The notes beneath the pieces are model-generated. The model had not been told where the DNA came from. It saw only the letters and a list, made by a program, of their open reading frames with translations, and ran no database searches. The position numbers and the translations under genes were made by a program. From assembly GCA_945910815.1 (NCBI GenBank), contig CAMDZD010000014.1:1-49625 (forward strand): 49,625 nucleotides of DNA, written 5' to 3'. Positions 7,899 through 17,137 of the stretch are shown here, piece by piece (within the stretch, counting starts at the first letter, position 1; each line of letters opens with the position of its first letter). This DNA is from an uncultured Clostridia bacterium (GTDB taxonomy: Bacteria; Bacillota; Clostridia; Oscillospirales; Ruminococcaceae).

Positions 7899-9095
7899 TT
7901 ATTTTCTGCCCTTATTCTGTGATTTATTCTTATCAGGTTCAGGTGGTTCAGGCTTAGGAGAAGGAACTCCGATTCTTTTTTCAGCCTCTTTCTTTTCAAG
8001 GCTTTCACAGGCAAGCTTATATATAACTGCAACTGTCGGAACTCCTAAAAGCATTCCCATTATACCCGATACAGAACCGCCGACCGTTACAGCTGCGAGA
8101 ACCCATATTCCGGGGAGTCCTATTGATGAGCCTACGACTCTCGGATAAATAAAATTTTCCTCAATCTGCTGTAAGATTATCAGGAATATTATAAATATAA
8201 CTGCCTGCATAGGATTTACTGTCAGAATCATAAAAGCTCCGACAAAAGCTCCTATAAAAGCTCCCACAATAGGAACGAGTGCAGTAACCCCTACTACTGT
8301 ACCCGTCATAACGGCATAAGGCAGGCGGAGTATAAGCATACCTATAACGCAAAGCACTCCGAGTATAACGGCTTCCGTAAACTGACCGACAAAAAAGCTT
8401 TTAAAAGTCTTGTTGGTGACATCAAATATATGCTGAATTTTATCAGCAGTTTTCTTATTGAGATATGCATTTTTAATGCGTGAAAGCCCCGTTTTTATAC
8501 CGTCCTTGCATAACAGTATATATACTGCAAAAACTACGGCAACAACTATTTTTGTAATGCTTAATGTAAAAGAACCGATTATTCCCGCTACGGAACTTAT
8601 TATTCCGGTAGCTCCGCTTGTAAGGAACTTAGCAATATTTTCTGCAACTGATGCCCAGTCCATATCAAGTTCCGATATTTTTTTCTGTATATCCGGAATA
8701 TTTCCGGAATTTTTCACTGCCCAGTCCTTTATTTTGTCTGCTATATCCGGAATAGTATTGTAAAGAACCTTACAGCTTTCAATAATTTCAGGTACAACAA
8801 GCTTTGTTATAAGGAAAATTCCAAGAATTACGATACATATTGCAAATACAAGGCATACAGGTCGCCTTGTGTATATAACGAATTTTTTCCTGCTTTTGGG
8901 AAAATAATATCTCTCACAGAAAGAAAGAAATATATTGAATACAAATGCAATTGCACAGCCGATTACAAGCGGAGACAGTGCCGTAAAAATAAGTGATATG
9001 AAACTGCCTATATAGGTCAGATTCTTTATAACAACCATAACTCCGACGGCAACAGCTCCTATAATCAGATATTTTTTAAGTTCCTTTTTGTCCAT
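7899..9095 (-). CDS. AI-2E/PerM family membrane permease
   Basis: 398 aa from MDKKELKKYL. The start is set by GAGGAGG 6 nt upstream; an in-frame ATG at 9113 lies before that site and was not used. About eight membrane segments in the family's usual 2+1+5 pattern, with a long non-membrane stretch around residues 115-165, and the late GLPGIWVLAAVTVGG and GMLLGVPTVAVIYKL regions typical of the family. The C-terminus is a charged Pro/Lys/Glu tail. Members export AI-2 or exchange Na+/H+, but most, including this one, have no proven substrate. A TATAAT at 9128-9133 preceded by TG is its likely -10; no good -35 is visible. Confidence 0.88.
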   Translation of the reverse strand: MDKKELKKYLIIGAVAVGVMVVIKNLTYIGSFISLIFTALSPLVIGCAIAFVFNIFLSFCERYYFPKSRKKFVIYTRRPVCLVFAICIVILGIFLITKLVVPEIIESCKVLYNTIPDIADKIKDWAVKNSGNIPDIQKKISELDMDWASVAENIAKFLTSGATGIISSVAGIIGSFTLSITKIVVAVVFAVYILLCKDGIKTGLSRIKNAYLNKKTADKIQHIFDVTNKTFKSFFVGQFTEAVILGVLCVIGMLILRLPYAVMTGTVVGVTALVPIVGAFIGAFVGAFMILTVNPMQAVIFIIFLIILQQIEENFIYPRVVGSSIGLPGIWVLAAVTVGGSVSGIMGMLLGVPTVAVIYKLACESLEKKEAEKRIGVPSPKPEPPEPDKNKSQNKGRK

Positions 9096-9202
9096 AAAAA
9101 ACCTCCTCAGCAATTTATTTAAAGTATATTATACATCATATCCGTAAAAAAAGCTATTGTATTTTTGTTAAAAAATTATGTATCAGACAAATATATTAAT
9201 TC

Positions 9203-9231
9203 TTGACTTTTCAAGACTCTGCTGATATAAT
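9203..9231 (+). promoter_or_regulatory. Promoter of the GGDEF-like gene
   Basis: TTGACT (9203-9208), 17-nt spacer, TATAAT (9226-9231) with TGA before the -10. Its position rules out the in-frame TTG at 9203 as a start codon. Confidence 0.85.
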
Positions 9232-9274
9232 TATAATGATTAATAGTGTCGGGAAAGGACGGATTCTGCGGATA

Positions 9275-11050
9275 ATGAATAATTACAGCGTACTTAATCA
9301 GCAGTATTATACTATCGGAACGGTTATAACAGATGAAAGCTTTCATACACAAAGTGCCGATGAGGGATTTTTCAGATACTTCGGGAATGATGTTACATAC
9401 TCAATTCAGCGTACCATACACAAGGACGATTTTGAAAATTTCAGAAAATCTCTTGAATCACTCGAAAACGGTGATATACAGAAAATAGTCCTGCGTATGA
9501 AAGGAATAGCCTCCGGATTCAGATGGTTTCTTGCATCTGTCAAAAAAACAGCAAATCAGTATCACATAACTCTTAATGATATTCTCTCTCTTGAAGCTCT
9601 TGTTTATGACCGTGAATACCTTATAGGAGAATACAGGCACTTTCTGAGTATGACTCATGACCTTGCATTTGAATACAGCTTTGAAACTAAAATAATAAAA
9701 ATCTATCTTTTTGACTGTTTCAGAGAAATTATCCTGATAAATGAAGACCTCGAAACATGGCGGAAACGTGCTGTTTCTATGAAATACGTCCGCCCCGAAT
9801 ATCTCGATTCATTCAATAAGCTTTGCAATGATATTAAAAATGGCACATACCGCTTTGACTATGAAATAGAATCAAGTATTCTTACATACGGAAAAAGCTT
9901 TGAATTTAATCAGTTCAGCGGAGTTACACGCTACAATGACATAGAACACAGAAAGGTTATGGGAATAATAACTGTCATTCCCTCAAAATCAAAATCAAAG
10001 GATATTAATATCACAGTAGCTTCAAACCGTGATTCGCTTTCGGAACTCCTCAATAAAAAAGCTATAACCGAATATGCACAGAATATCATTTCAGAAAAAC
10101 CAAAATACAATATAAATATCGTAATAGTTGATATTGACAATTTCACTCTTATAAATAATACATACGGTCATCTTTTCGGAGATGAAGTAATTTATACAAT
10201 TGCAGGAATAATAAAGGCTGAAATCGGTACAAGAGGACTTGCCGGACGAATAAGCGGTGGCGGATTTATGATAGTTCTTGAAAAAACCATTGACGAAACC
10301 GACCTTCGTGGAATACTCCGTGCAATCCGCACAAAAACAGAACAGGTATTCCTGAACAGACTCGAAAACTTAAATATAACCTGTTCAATAGGAGTTTCAA
10401 CATATCCGACCGACAGCGATAATTATGATATACTCTTTATGCAGGCGGACAAGGCTCTTTTTATAGCAAAGGAAAAAGGCAAAAACCGCTATGTTATATA
10501 CGATGCAAATAAACATGGCAAAATCGAAACTGATATTGAACACAAAATAGCTTATCTCTCACAAAATCAGAATTTTGATTCACATATAAAATATATCGGA
10601 ACTCTCACGGACAGAATTATTTCCGGAAACTTACCAGATATAAATATACTCCTTGACGAAATAAAAGCTGAATTTGATATTGACTGTATCTGTATATTCA
10701 GCGGTGAAAAAATGGATATAATAAAGGCTTCAAGCAAGGATTCTCCGGAGCTTGATGCACCCTATATACTTAATCCACAGTATTCGGAAAAATTCAGCGA
10801 TGACAATATTCTCGTTATAGACAATGTAAACGAGCTTGAAGGACGTGCCGATGAGGCTTTTAAAATTCTTAGCAGTCAGAATATTTTCGGAACAGTTCAG
10901 TATCTAATAACAGAAGACGACAGGATAAAAGGTCTTATTTCCTATAATTACATAAACCGATTTAAAAAATGGTCTGTAACAGATACAAACTGCCTGACTA
11001 TAATCAGCCGTATAATATCATCATATCTCAAGAAAAATAATCTAATATAA
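9275..11050 (+). CDS. PAS-GGDEF-GAF signalling protein with a degenerate GGDEF motif
   Basis: About 591 aa from the ATG at 9275; the ATG at 9236 would be almost leaderless, and the ribosome site for 9275 is weak, so the start is uncertain. Order: a PAS-like sensor (residues 10-100), a second PAS-like region, a GGDEF domain (about 245-410) and a C-terminal GAF-like domain. The GGDEF fold signature DIDNFTLINNTYGH(L)FGDE is good, but the active-site loop reads SGGGF instead of GGDEF/GGEEF, losing both acidic residues, and no RxxD inhibitory site precedes it. Known enzymes need those acids for c-di-GMP synthesis, so this is probably a catalytically dead regulator or GTP sensor. No membrane segment. 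Single-gene unit with its own promoter and terminator. Confidence 0.88.
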   Translation: MNNYSVLNQQYYTIGTVITDESFHTQSADEGFFRYFGNDVTYSIQRTIHKDDFENFRKSLESLENGDIQKIVLRMKGIASGFRWFLASVKKTANQYHITLNDILSLEALVYDREYLIGEYRHFLSMTHDLAFEYSFETKIIKIYLFDCFREIILINEDLETWRKRAVSMKYVRPEYLDSFNKLCNDIKNGTYRFDYEIESSILTYGKSFEFNQFSGVTRYNDIEHRKVMGIITVIPSKSKSKDINITVASNRDSLSELLNKKAITEYAQNIISEKPKYNINIVIVDIDNFTLINNTYGHLFGDEVIYTIAGIIKAEIGTRGLAGRISGGGFMIVLEKTIDETDLRGILRAIRTKTEQVFLNRLENLNITCSIGVSTYPTDSDNYDILFMQADKALFIAKEKGKNRYVIYDANKHGKIETDIEHKIAYLSQNQNFDSHIKYIGTLTDRIISGNLPDINILLDEIKAEFDIDCICIFSGEKMDIIKASSKDSPELDAPYILNPQYSEKFSDDNILVIDNVNELEGRADEAFKILSSQNIFGTVQYLITEDDRIKGLISYNYINRFKKWSVTDTNCLTIISRIISSYLKKNNLI

Positions 11051-11052
11051 AC

Positions 11053-11085
11053 AAAAGGCGGTACTTTAAAAAAGTACCGCCGTTT
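11053..11085. terminator. Bidirectional terminator
   Basis: Perfect 11-bp stem GGCGGTACTTT (11057-11067) and AAAGTACCGCC (11071-11081) with a 3-nt loop, then GTTTTG on the plus strand and TTTTGT on the minus. It ends the GGDEF-like gene and can also serve the pectate lyase gene that ends at 11168. Confidence 0.85.
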
Positions 11086-11167
11086 TGCTGTGTAATTTCA
11101 AAGGTTGCTGAACCGATATACCCATACCGGCTCTTTATTAAATTAAGAGGGATTGAAGAAATCTTGA

Positions 11168-14100
11168 TTAAAGTGAAGTAATGATATTTGCAAGGTACTG
11201 CTGAACTGTAAGAGCATCAGTAGCATTTATACCGTTGTTGCCCTGAACGTCAGCGTTAATAATTCCCTGTGCTTTAAGAGTATTGTTAGCAGAATCGCCT
11301 ACATATGCAGCTATTGAAACTACGTCAGCTATATCAACTGAACCGTCGCAGTTTGCATCGCCTTTAAGACCTGTTTCTGTTGATGATGAGGATTCCACTG
11401 AATAATTGATATAGAAAAGGTTAGCTGAATCTGCTTTTGTGATTGAGTGTGAACCTGCTGAAAGGTCAACATTTACAATGCCGTTTGTTGCAGTATACTT
11501 TGTGCCGTCAACCTTAATAGTTGCAGAAGGTTCAACGAATACAAGAGTAAGAGTACCTGCATTATCAGCATTGAATGAAACACTTGTAGCTGTTTCCATT
11601 TTGAGGCACTGTGTAAGAGTAAGGTCGCCGTAGTTTACTGTTCCCTTGCCTGTTGAGAGGTTACCTGTGATTGTATAGAAACTGCTGTTTGTACCGTTCA
11701 GTGTGAAGTTATGTGTATATCCGCCTGAAACAACGGGAGTATCGGGTTTCTTGGTAGTTGTAGTTGTTTCAGTTGGCTTTGTTGTGGTAGTAGTAGCAGT
11801 AGTTGTCGGAGGAGTTACAGAAGAACCGTCAAAGTGATAACCCATTGACTTGTAAGTTCCTGTTGTCTCATAGAGTCCGTTTGTATTGAGACTTCCGTCT
11901 GCATTTCTCCATGCTGTGTGGAAATCTGTTCCCTGTACCGGAGCTTTTGCCATTGAAACGAAGTCAGAAGCTGAAGGGCCTTCATACTTAGTACCAATCT
12001 TAGCACCGTTTGTTACATTGGTTTTAGCATCAACTTTATAGTAACCGCTGTTGTAGTATACACCGTTTGTATATGTACCTACATATTTATCATTAGATGC
12101 TCCGCCTGCAAGCTTTGAATCTGACATAAATACGCTTGAGTCATAGTATGACATAAGGTTTTCAAAATCACAGCCGTCATCTGTACAACGGTAGCAGGAG
12201 AAGTTAGGTTTGCCAGTACCCTCGCCGTTATTGTTTACAGCAGTAGAATTTCTGATTGTACCGAGTTTCGGGTTATTGTTATCAGTGAATCCGCAGTGGA
12301 GGTTTTCAAATGCGAGACAGTTTTCAACAATGTGAGCTGAACCTATTCCTGAACCACCAAGCTTGAATCCGTTACCGTCACAGTCGCCGTAACCCTCACC
12401 AAATTCAGTAAAGCCGTTTCTGAAAGCGATACTATTCTTTATTGTTACAACACCGATAGGACCTGTTTCAGCTTTTGCGAACAAATCCCAGCCGTCATCT
12501 GAGTTATTGTAAGCCATACAGCCGTCGAATACATTTCCCTCACCGCAGGTAAGCTTTGCAGCGAATCCGTCAGCATTTTCCATAGTCTTGTCATCGCAGT
12601 TATTCTTTGATGTACAGTTGAGAATGAGGTTATTTGACGGCCAGTCTGCAATTGTAGCAGCACTTGTATTATATCTTGAAATCTGAAGTCCGGTATCCTG
12701 ATTATCATTGAATACCATCATTTCAATCTTGTTGTTATTACCTGAAAGGAGCATACCATTATCGGCAGCCTTTGTAATTTCAAAGCCGTAGAAGTGCCAG
12801 TAATCACCGTCAAGAGTAATACCTCTCATTGAGGGAGATGCAGCACCCTGTCCGGAGAAATCCCATACTACTTTAGCACCGGGATAAGCGGATATTGTTT
12901 TCATACCGTTTGCAGTACCGCTTAATGAATCATCAATGAGAATCATTTCGCTGAATTTGTAAGTACCCTCAAGGAGGTAAATTGTACCGCCTGCCTTAAC
13001 TGACTTGATAGCAGAAAGAACATCTGTCGGGCTGCTAATAGACTTTCCGTCTCCGCTGCCTGTCGGTGAGCAGTAGATTACATCTGAACCAACAACAGGA
13101 GCCTGTGTAGTACCTGCCGGCTTGGTTGTTGTAGTAGTAGTTGTAGTCTGTGGTTTTGATGTAGTAGTTGTTGTTGTAGTAGTAGTTGGAGTATCACCTG
13201 AATCTTCCTTGAATCCGCTACCTATAGCAACTATAGAATCATCATAGCTTGTAATTGCCTTTTTAAGACCGTCATTTACAGCATAGCTTGTATCATCAAC
13301 GGAATTATCGAAAGTCCATTTGAAGTCACCGCCGTTTACACGACCTGCCTTTGAAGTTACGATTGACTGAACATCTTCAGCGGAATCGGGTGTATAGCTG
13401 TACATAAGGCTTGAATTTGTATCAAAGTTGTTGTATGTTGTACCGCCCTGTTTTGTCTTTACAGAAGAAGGAACCTGTTCATCTCTTGAAGAAGCTACAT
13501 AAGCATCAAATTCAGTATTGTCTTCCTGATATGAGATAAAGCCTTTCTGACCTTCCATATAGTTTCCGTATGCCTTGATTATACCGCCGTCCTCACCGGA
13601 GAATGTGCCTGTATTTTCGCCTGCGATATCAGAACCCTGCATAGAAGCAAGCATAGGATATTTACAGTTTCTGAAGTAGTTGTTTTCAACGAACGCTGAA
13701 GCACCCATTGTTACGCCTGCACCGTATTTAGCATTTCCGTCGTAGTAGTTGTTGTAGATATGAACAGTACATGTTCTGATACGTGGGTGACGTGAATCGG
13801 AGTGGTCATACCAGTTGTGATGATATGTGATATAATTTTCTGTTGTTTCGGATTTCATACCCTGAAGATTACATTTTCCGTTATCCCAGAAGTGATTGTA
13901 TGAGTGTGTAACATATGATGATGTTTTTGTATCCAAAGCACCGTCGCCCTTAACCTGGTCAGCATCAGAGCCTGCATCACCATAGAAAAAATCGCAGTTA
14001 TGTACCCATATGTGATTATTCTTCTGCTGGAGTCCGCAGTTGTCACCCTCAGAGCTGTCGCAGTTCATAAAGCCGAGATTTCTTACTTCAACGTTTGAAC

Positions 14101-14863
14101 AGTTTTTCATAACAAGGCCGAATCCGTTAAGAGTAGCGTCGTTACCGATACCCTCAATAGTCATACCTGCTGTTACGGTATCAAGATAGAAATCACCTTT
14201 TGTAAGAACAGCGGGGTCAGTAATATTTCCGATAATTCTGATAGCCATTGGTCTTGTTTCCTTGCCCTTTTTGTAGCCAAGAACGATATTCTGGAGACCA
14301 ACGCAATCAACTTCGCCTTTACCCTCAACGTTAAGCTTTGCAGTAACAGTATCCTTGTTATCGTTTGTAACATAAACAACAAGAGCATTGCTCTTGAGTG
14401 TGCCGTCCTCGTTATAAGCACCGGAAGAAGTACCATTTACAAAAGCAAATCCGGAACGGTCGTGAGCCTCGGAAGTAACAGATTTTTCGGCACTCTTTGA
14501 GGAATCTTCCTTGCCGCCTATAACAGGAACGATTTTAAGTGTATGATTTCCGGCTTTCAGTCCTACTGCATCGGCTCTGAAATAGCCTGAATACTGTCTG
14601 ATAAGCATTGAATCAATCTGAACGCCGTCGCAGTAAACGTTATATCCGGTTGCACCGTCAACAGGAGACCAACAAGCATAAGCACCTTCAGCATAGCCTG
14701 CACTTTCAGTAATTGCAACACTGCTTGCAGCAGATGCAGTCATCATCTTGTTGTTGATATACATATTTCCGGTAGTGTTTACAGTTGCAACACCGAAACC
14801 TGCAAGCATAAGAGTTGCAGTTGCAAGTGAAGCAATTTTTCTTTTAAGATTTTTATTTTCCAT
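11168..14863 (-). CDS. Secreted PL1-PL9 pectate lyase with CBM77-like module and dockerin
   Basis: 1231-aa cellulosomal enzyme cleaving homogalacturonan by beta-elimination. Order: signal peptide (to about 45), an FnIII-like module (about 50-130), a PL1 beta-helix (HIWVHNCDF, then HHNWYDHSDSRHPRIR with the catalytic Arg region, about 130-480), a Thr linker (about 560-590), a PL9 helix (ADGFAAKLTCGEGNVFDG, NNSDDGWDLF; about 595-900), an extension of unclear assignment, a second Thr linker (about 1020-1045), a beta-sandwich (about 1047-1160) and a dockerin (GDANCDGSVDIAD, about 1165-1231). The layout matches the R. flavefaciens PL1/PL9-CBM77-dockerin protein, whose CBM77 binds low-ester pectin; the Lys residues in the sandwich fit but the match needs a profile search. 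Preceded by AAGGAG and a promoter at 14932-14960. Confidence 0.92.
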   Translation of the reverse strand: MENKNLKRKIASLATATLMLAGFGVATVNTTGNMYINNKMMTASAASSVAITESAGYAEGAYACWSPVDGATGYNVYCDGVQIDSMLIRQYSGYFRADAVGLKAGNHTLKIVPVIGGKEDSSKSAEKSVTSEAHDRSGFAFVNGTSSGAYNEDGTLKSNALVVYVTNDNKDTVTAKLNVEGKGEVDCVGLQNIVLGYKKGKETRPMAIRIIGNITDPAVLTKGDFYLDTVTAGMTIEGIGNDATLNGFGLVMKNCSNVEVRNLGFMNCDSSEGDNCGLQQKNNHIWVHNCDFFYGDAGSDADQVKGDGALDTKTSSYVTHSYNHFWDNGKCNLQGMKSETTENYITYHHNWYDHSDSRHPRIRTCTVHIYNNYYDGNAKYGAGVTMGASAFVENNYFRNCKYPMLASMQGSDIAGENTGTFSGEDGGIIKAYGNYMEGQKGFISYQEDNTEFDAYVASSRDEQVPSSVKTKQGGTTYNNFDTNSSLMYSYTPDSAEDVQSIVTSKAGRVNGGDFKWTFDNSVDDTSYAVNDGLKKAITSYDDSIVAIGSGFKEDSGDTPTTTTTTTTTSKPQTTTTTTTTKPAGTTQAPVVGSDVIYCSPTGSGDGKSISSPTDVLSAIKSVKAGGTIYLLEGTYKFSEMILIDDSLSGTANGMKTISAYPGAKVVWDFSGQGAASPSMRGITLDGDYWHFYGFEITKAADNGMLLSGNNNKIEMMVFNDNQDTGLQISRYNTSAATIADWPSNNLILNCTSKNNCDDKTMENADGFAAKLTCGEGNVFDGCMAYNNSDDGWDLFAKAETGPIGVVTIKNSIAFRNGFTEFGEGYGDCDGNGFKLGGSGIGSAHIVENCLAFENLHCGFTDNNNPKLGTIRNSTAVNNNGEGTGKPNFSCYRCTDDGCDFENLMSYYDSSVFMSDSKLAGGASNDKYVGTYTNGVYYNSGYYKVDAKTNVTNGAKIGTKYEGPSASDFVSMAKAPVQGTDFHTAWRNADGSLNTNGLYETTGTYKSMGYHFDGSSVTPPTTTATTTTTKPTETTTTTKKPDTPVVSGGYTHNFTLNGTNSSFYTITGNLSTGKGTVNYGDLTLTQCLKMETATSVSFNADNAGTLTLVFVEPSATIKVDGTKYTATNGIVNVDLSAGSHSITKADSANLFYINYSVESSSSTETGLKGDANCDGSVDIADVVSIAAYVGDSANNTLKAQGIINADVQGNNGINATDALTVQQYLANIITSL

Positions 14864-14931
14864 AACGAATTACTCCTTACTTAATTTAATAATAGTTTTC
14901 CAACTTTCAATTTCTCTTAATCACTGTATTT

Positions 14932-14960
14932 ATTATATATCATCAAAAAACTTTTTTCAA
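14932..14960 (-). promoter_or_regulatory. Promoter of the pectate lyase gene
   Basis: Minus strand TTGAAA (14955-14960), 17-nt spacer, TATAAT (14932-14937), about 70 nt upstream of the ATG. Confidence 0.7.
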
Positions 14961-15025
14961 TGATAAATAATCTGTTAATACTGACGGATTATATTTTTTG
15001 AAGTACAAAAAAATCAGCAGAGAGC

Positions 15026-15061
15026 AAAAAAGACTGTACTGTAAATAAATACAGTACAGTC
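15026..15061 (-). terminator. Terminator of the ribosomal protein cluster
   Basis: Minus-strand GACTGTACTGTA / TACAGTACAGTC 12-bp perfect stem (15032-15043, 15050-15061) followed by six T. It closes the rplJ-rplL unit. Confidence 0.92.
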
Positions 15062-15098
15062 CGCAAACATACTTCTAATAAACTCTTAATAAATAAAA

Positions 15099-15467
15099 TT
15101 ACTTGAGTTCGATAGTAGCACCGGCAGCTTCGAGCTTTGTCTTGAGTTCTTCAGCTTCTGCCTTTGAAACGCCAGTCTTGAGAGCCTTAGGAGCAGCCTC
15201 AACTTCAGCCTTAGCTTCCTTGAGTCCGAGTCCGAGAGCTTCCTTAACAGCCTTGATAACAGCCATCTTAGCATCGCCGAATGAAGCGAGAACTACGTCA
15301 AATTCTGTCTTTTCAGCTTCTGCGGGAGCAGCAGCACCGGCAGGAGCAGCAGCAACGGCAGCTGTTACGCCGAATTCTTCCTGAATTGCATCAACAAGCT
15401 CTGCGAGTTCAAGAACTGAAAGAGCCTTGATGTCTTCAATAAACTTTGTAATTTTTTCTGAAGCCAT
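15099..15467 (-). CDS. rplL: 50S ribosomal protein L7/L12
   Basis: 122-aa acidic stalk protein that recruits translation GTPases to the ribosome. N-terminal dimer domain ([15 protein letters not shown]), an Ala/Pro/Gly hinge (about 37-52), and the conserved C-terminal domain with [20 protein letters not shown] and [11 protein letters not shown]. Directly after rplJ with a 63-nt gap. In most bacteria rpoB and rpoC follow; here a strong terminator follows instead. Confidence 0.98.
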   Translation of the reverse strand: MASEKITKFIEDIKALSVLELAELVDAIQEEFGVTAAVAAAPAGAAAPAEAEKTEFDVVLASFGDAKMAVIKAVKEALGLGLKEAKAEVEAAPKALKTGVSKAEAEELKTKLEAAGATIELK

Positions 15468-15530
15468 GATAATAATCTCCTTTAAATTTTAATATTAATA
15501 AAATAGTACACGGGAAGCAGACAAATAAAA

Positions 15531-16043
15531 TTAAGCTGCTTCGTCTTCGTTCTTCTTGTCTGCAAGAGCCTGAAGTGTAGCTGCGAGCTTCTGGATAGGA
15601 CCCTGAAGTGAGCCGACGAGCTGTGCAAGAAGTACGTCCTTTGATGGAATCTTTGAAAGTTTCTGAACACCTGCTGCATCATAAACGACACCCTCAACGA
15701 AACCTGCTTTAAGATTAAACTTATTTTCGTCCTTTTCAGCAAACTTTCCGAGGATTCTTGCAGGAGCAGTCTGGTCGTCAGCAGAGAGAGCGATAGCAGT
15801 AGTACCGTTGAGAACTTCATCAAAGCCCTCAATACCGATATTATTGAAAGCACGCTTGAGCATAGTATTCTTTTCTACGAAATACTTAACGCCTGCTTCA
15901 CGGAGTTCCTTTCTGAGCTGTGTATCTTCATCAACAGTGATACCCTTGTAGTCAACGATAACACCTGATACAGAACCTTTAAGGAGTTCGGTAAGCTGTT
16001 CAACCTTAGCCTTTTTGGATTCAAGAACCTTTTCGCTTGGCAT
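15531..16043 (-). CDS. rplJ: 50S ribosomal protein L10
   Basis: 170 aa, the base of the ribosomal stalk that holds L7/L12 dimers. N-terminal rRNA-binding part (SGVIVDYKGITVDEDTQLRKELR, here split by reading: SGVIVDYKGITV then DTQLRKELREAG) and a C-terminal helix that binds L7/L12 (QKLAATLQALADKK). Preceded by TCGGAGGTG and by a typical L10 leader with an attenuator (16089-16205), so the L10-L12 complex probably represses its own operon. Its promoter lies within the rplA-rplJ gap, making rplJ-rplL a separate unit. Confidence 0.98.
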   Translation of the reverse strand: MPSEKVLESKKAKVEQLTELLKGSVSGVIVDYKGITVDEDTQLRKELREAGVKYFVEKNTMLKRAFNNIGIEGFDEVLNGTTAIALSADDQTAPARILGKFAEKDENKFNLKAGFVEGVVYDAAGVQKLSKIPSKDVLLAQLVGSLQGPIQKLAATLQALADKKNEDEAA

Positions 16044-16088
16044 AAAAAATTCACCTCCGAATAAATTATAAATCGTATTCAGAGCAAT

Positions 16089-16205
16089 AAAAAATCCTTA
16101 CCCGACAGAACGAGAAAGGACAATAAAAACCGATGATTTCAATTGCAATTCCTCGGCAGGACTTCCTGTGAAAAAAGTTCACTTGCCTGCTGTCTTTAGA
16201 ATACG
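16089..16205 (-). ncRNA. L10 ribosomal protein leader with attenuator
   Basis: The minus strand carries the conserved elements of the Firmicute L10 leader: AAGACAGCAGGCAAGTGAAC (16177-16196) and CCTGCCGAGG (16151-16160), which pair through GCAGG/CCTGC. A terminator follows: TCCTT-T-CTCG / CGGG-T-AAGGA (16120-16095) with six T (16089-16094). Binding of the L10-L12 complex would favour the terminator when these proteins are in excess. Confidence 0.88.
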
Positions 16206-16235
16206 ATATAAGTGAGAAATCCCACAACGCTGATT

Positions 16236-16264
16236 ATTATATCACAAAAAATCGGATTTGTCAA
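16236..16264 (-). promoter_or_regulatory. Consensus promoter of rplJ-rplL
   Basis: Minus strand TTGACA (16259-16264), 17-nt spacer, TATAAT (16236-16241), with TGA before the -10. This is a full match to the housekeeping consensus, as expected for ribosomal genes. Confidence 0.92.
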
Positions 16265-16282
16265 GTATTTTCCGAAATTTTT

Positions 16283-16318
16283 TTCAAAAAACTTAAGACT
16301 GTCCATAAAGGGACAGCC
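16283..16318 (-). terminator. Terminator after rplA
   Basis: Minus-strand GGCTGTCC (16318-16311) and GGACAGTC (16304-16297), an 8-bp stem with one G-U pair, then TTAAGTTTTTT. Separates rpmG-secE-nusG-rplK-rplA from rplJ-rplL. Confidence 0.8.
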
Positions 16319-16338
16319 TTTGAAGTTCATTGATTCAA

Positions 16339-17034
16339 TTATGCACCGAATTTAGTAGTAGCAACTGAAATTCCGATACCCATAGTTGATGCAACTGTGC
16401 ATGACTTAAGATAAGTACCCTTAGCAGCAGCCGGCTTAGCCTTAACAATAGCTTCCATAAGAGTTGTGAAGTTTTCTTCAAGCTTGGCAGTACCGAAAGA
16501 TGCCTTTCCGATAGGGCAGTGAATTATATTTGTCTTGTCGAGACGGTATTCAATTTTACCGGCTTTAGCTTCAGAAACAGCCTTAGCAACGTCGGGAGTA
16601 ACAGTACCGGCCTTAGGGTTAGGCATAAGACCACGGGGGCCGAGAACCTTACCGAGACGACCTACAAGACCCATCATATCAGGTGAAGCAACAACAACGT
16701 CGAAATCCATCCAGTTTTCCTTCATAATCTTGTCAACCAAATCCTGACCGCCTACATAGTCAGCACCGGCAGCCTTGGCATCTTCATATTTATTTTCCTT
16801 ACAGAAAACGCATACTCTGACCTTTTTACCAGTACCGTTAGGAAGTACAACAGCACCTCTTACCTGCTGGTCAGCGTGTCTTGAGTCAACGCCGAGACGG
16901 ATATGAGCTTCGATAGTCTCATCGAACTTTGCCTTAGCGTTTTTGCATACCAAATCAAGAGCTTCGGTCGGCTCATAGGACTTTGAAGTATCAACAGCCT
17001 TTAAGCTGTCAACATATTTCTTGCCATGTTTCAT
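16339..17034 (-). CDS. rplA: 50S ribosomal protein L1
   Basis: 231 aa, standard length; binds helices of the L1 stalk of 23S rRNA and releases deacylated tRNA from the E site. Recognisable by [20 protein letters not shown], the [20 protein letters not shown] signature and the terminal [14 protein letters not shown]1 often represses its own mRNA. The 103-nt rplK-rplA gap holds a G-rich stretch (GGTGGGAGG on the minus strand, about 17,107) that could be such a site, but I cannot show it. Confidence 0.98.
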   Translation of the reverse strand: MKHGKKYVDSLKAVDTSKSYEPTEALDLVCKNAKAKFDETIEAHIRLGVDSRHADQQVRGAVVLPNGTGKKVRVCVFCKENKYEDAKAAGADYVGGQDLVDKIMKENWMDFDVVVASPDMMGLVGRLGKVLGPRGLMPNPKAGTVTPDVAKAVSEAKAGKIEYRLDKTNIIHCPIGKASFGTAKLEENFTTLMEAIVKAKPAAAKGTYLKSCTVASTMGIGISVATTKFGA

Positions 17035-17137
17035 ATTAAATATATCCTCCTGTTTAAGTGGTAATACCGGATTGCTTGAACGCAGAACCGGTTAGCGGAA
17101 TTTTCCTCCCACCATATGGGATTGGTTAAATCCTGAA

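Noticed and set aside
9203..9274. TTG start of the GGDEF-like gene at 9203
   Set aside because: That codon is the -35 box of a strong promoter, so it is not transcribed.
17035..17137. L1 autoregulatory site between rplK and rplA
   Set aside because: A G-rich stretch and short pairings are visible, but I could not match them to a known L1 binding structure.
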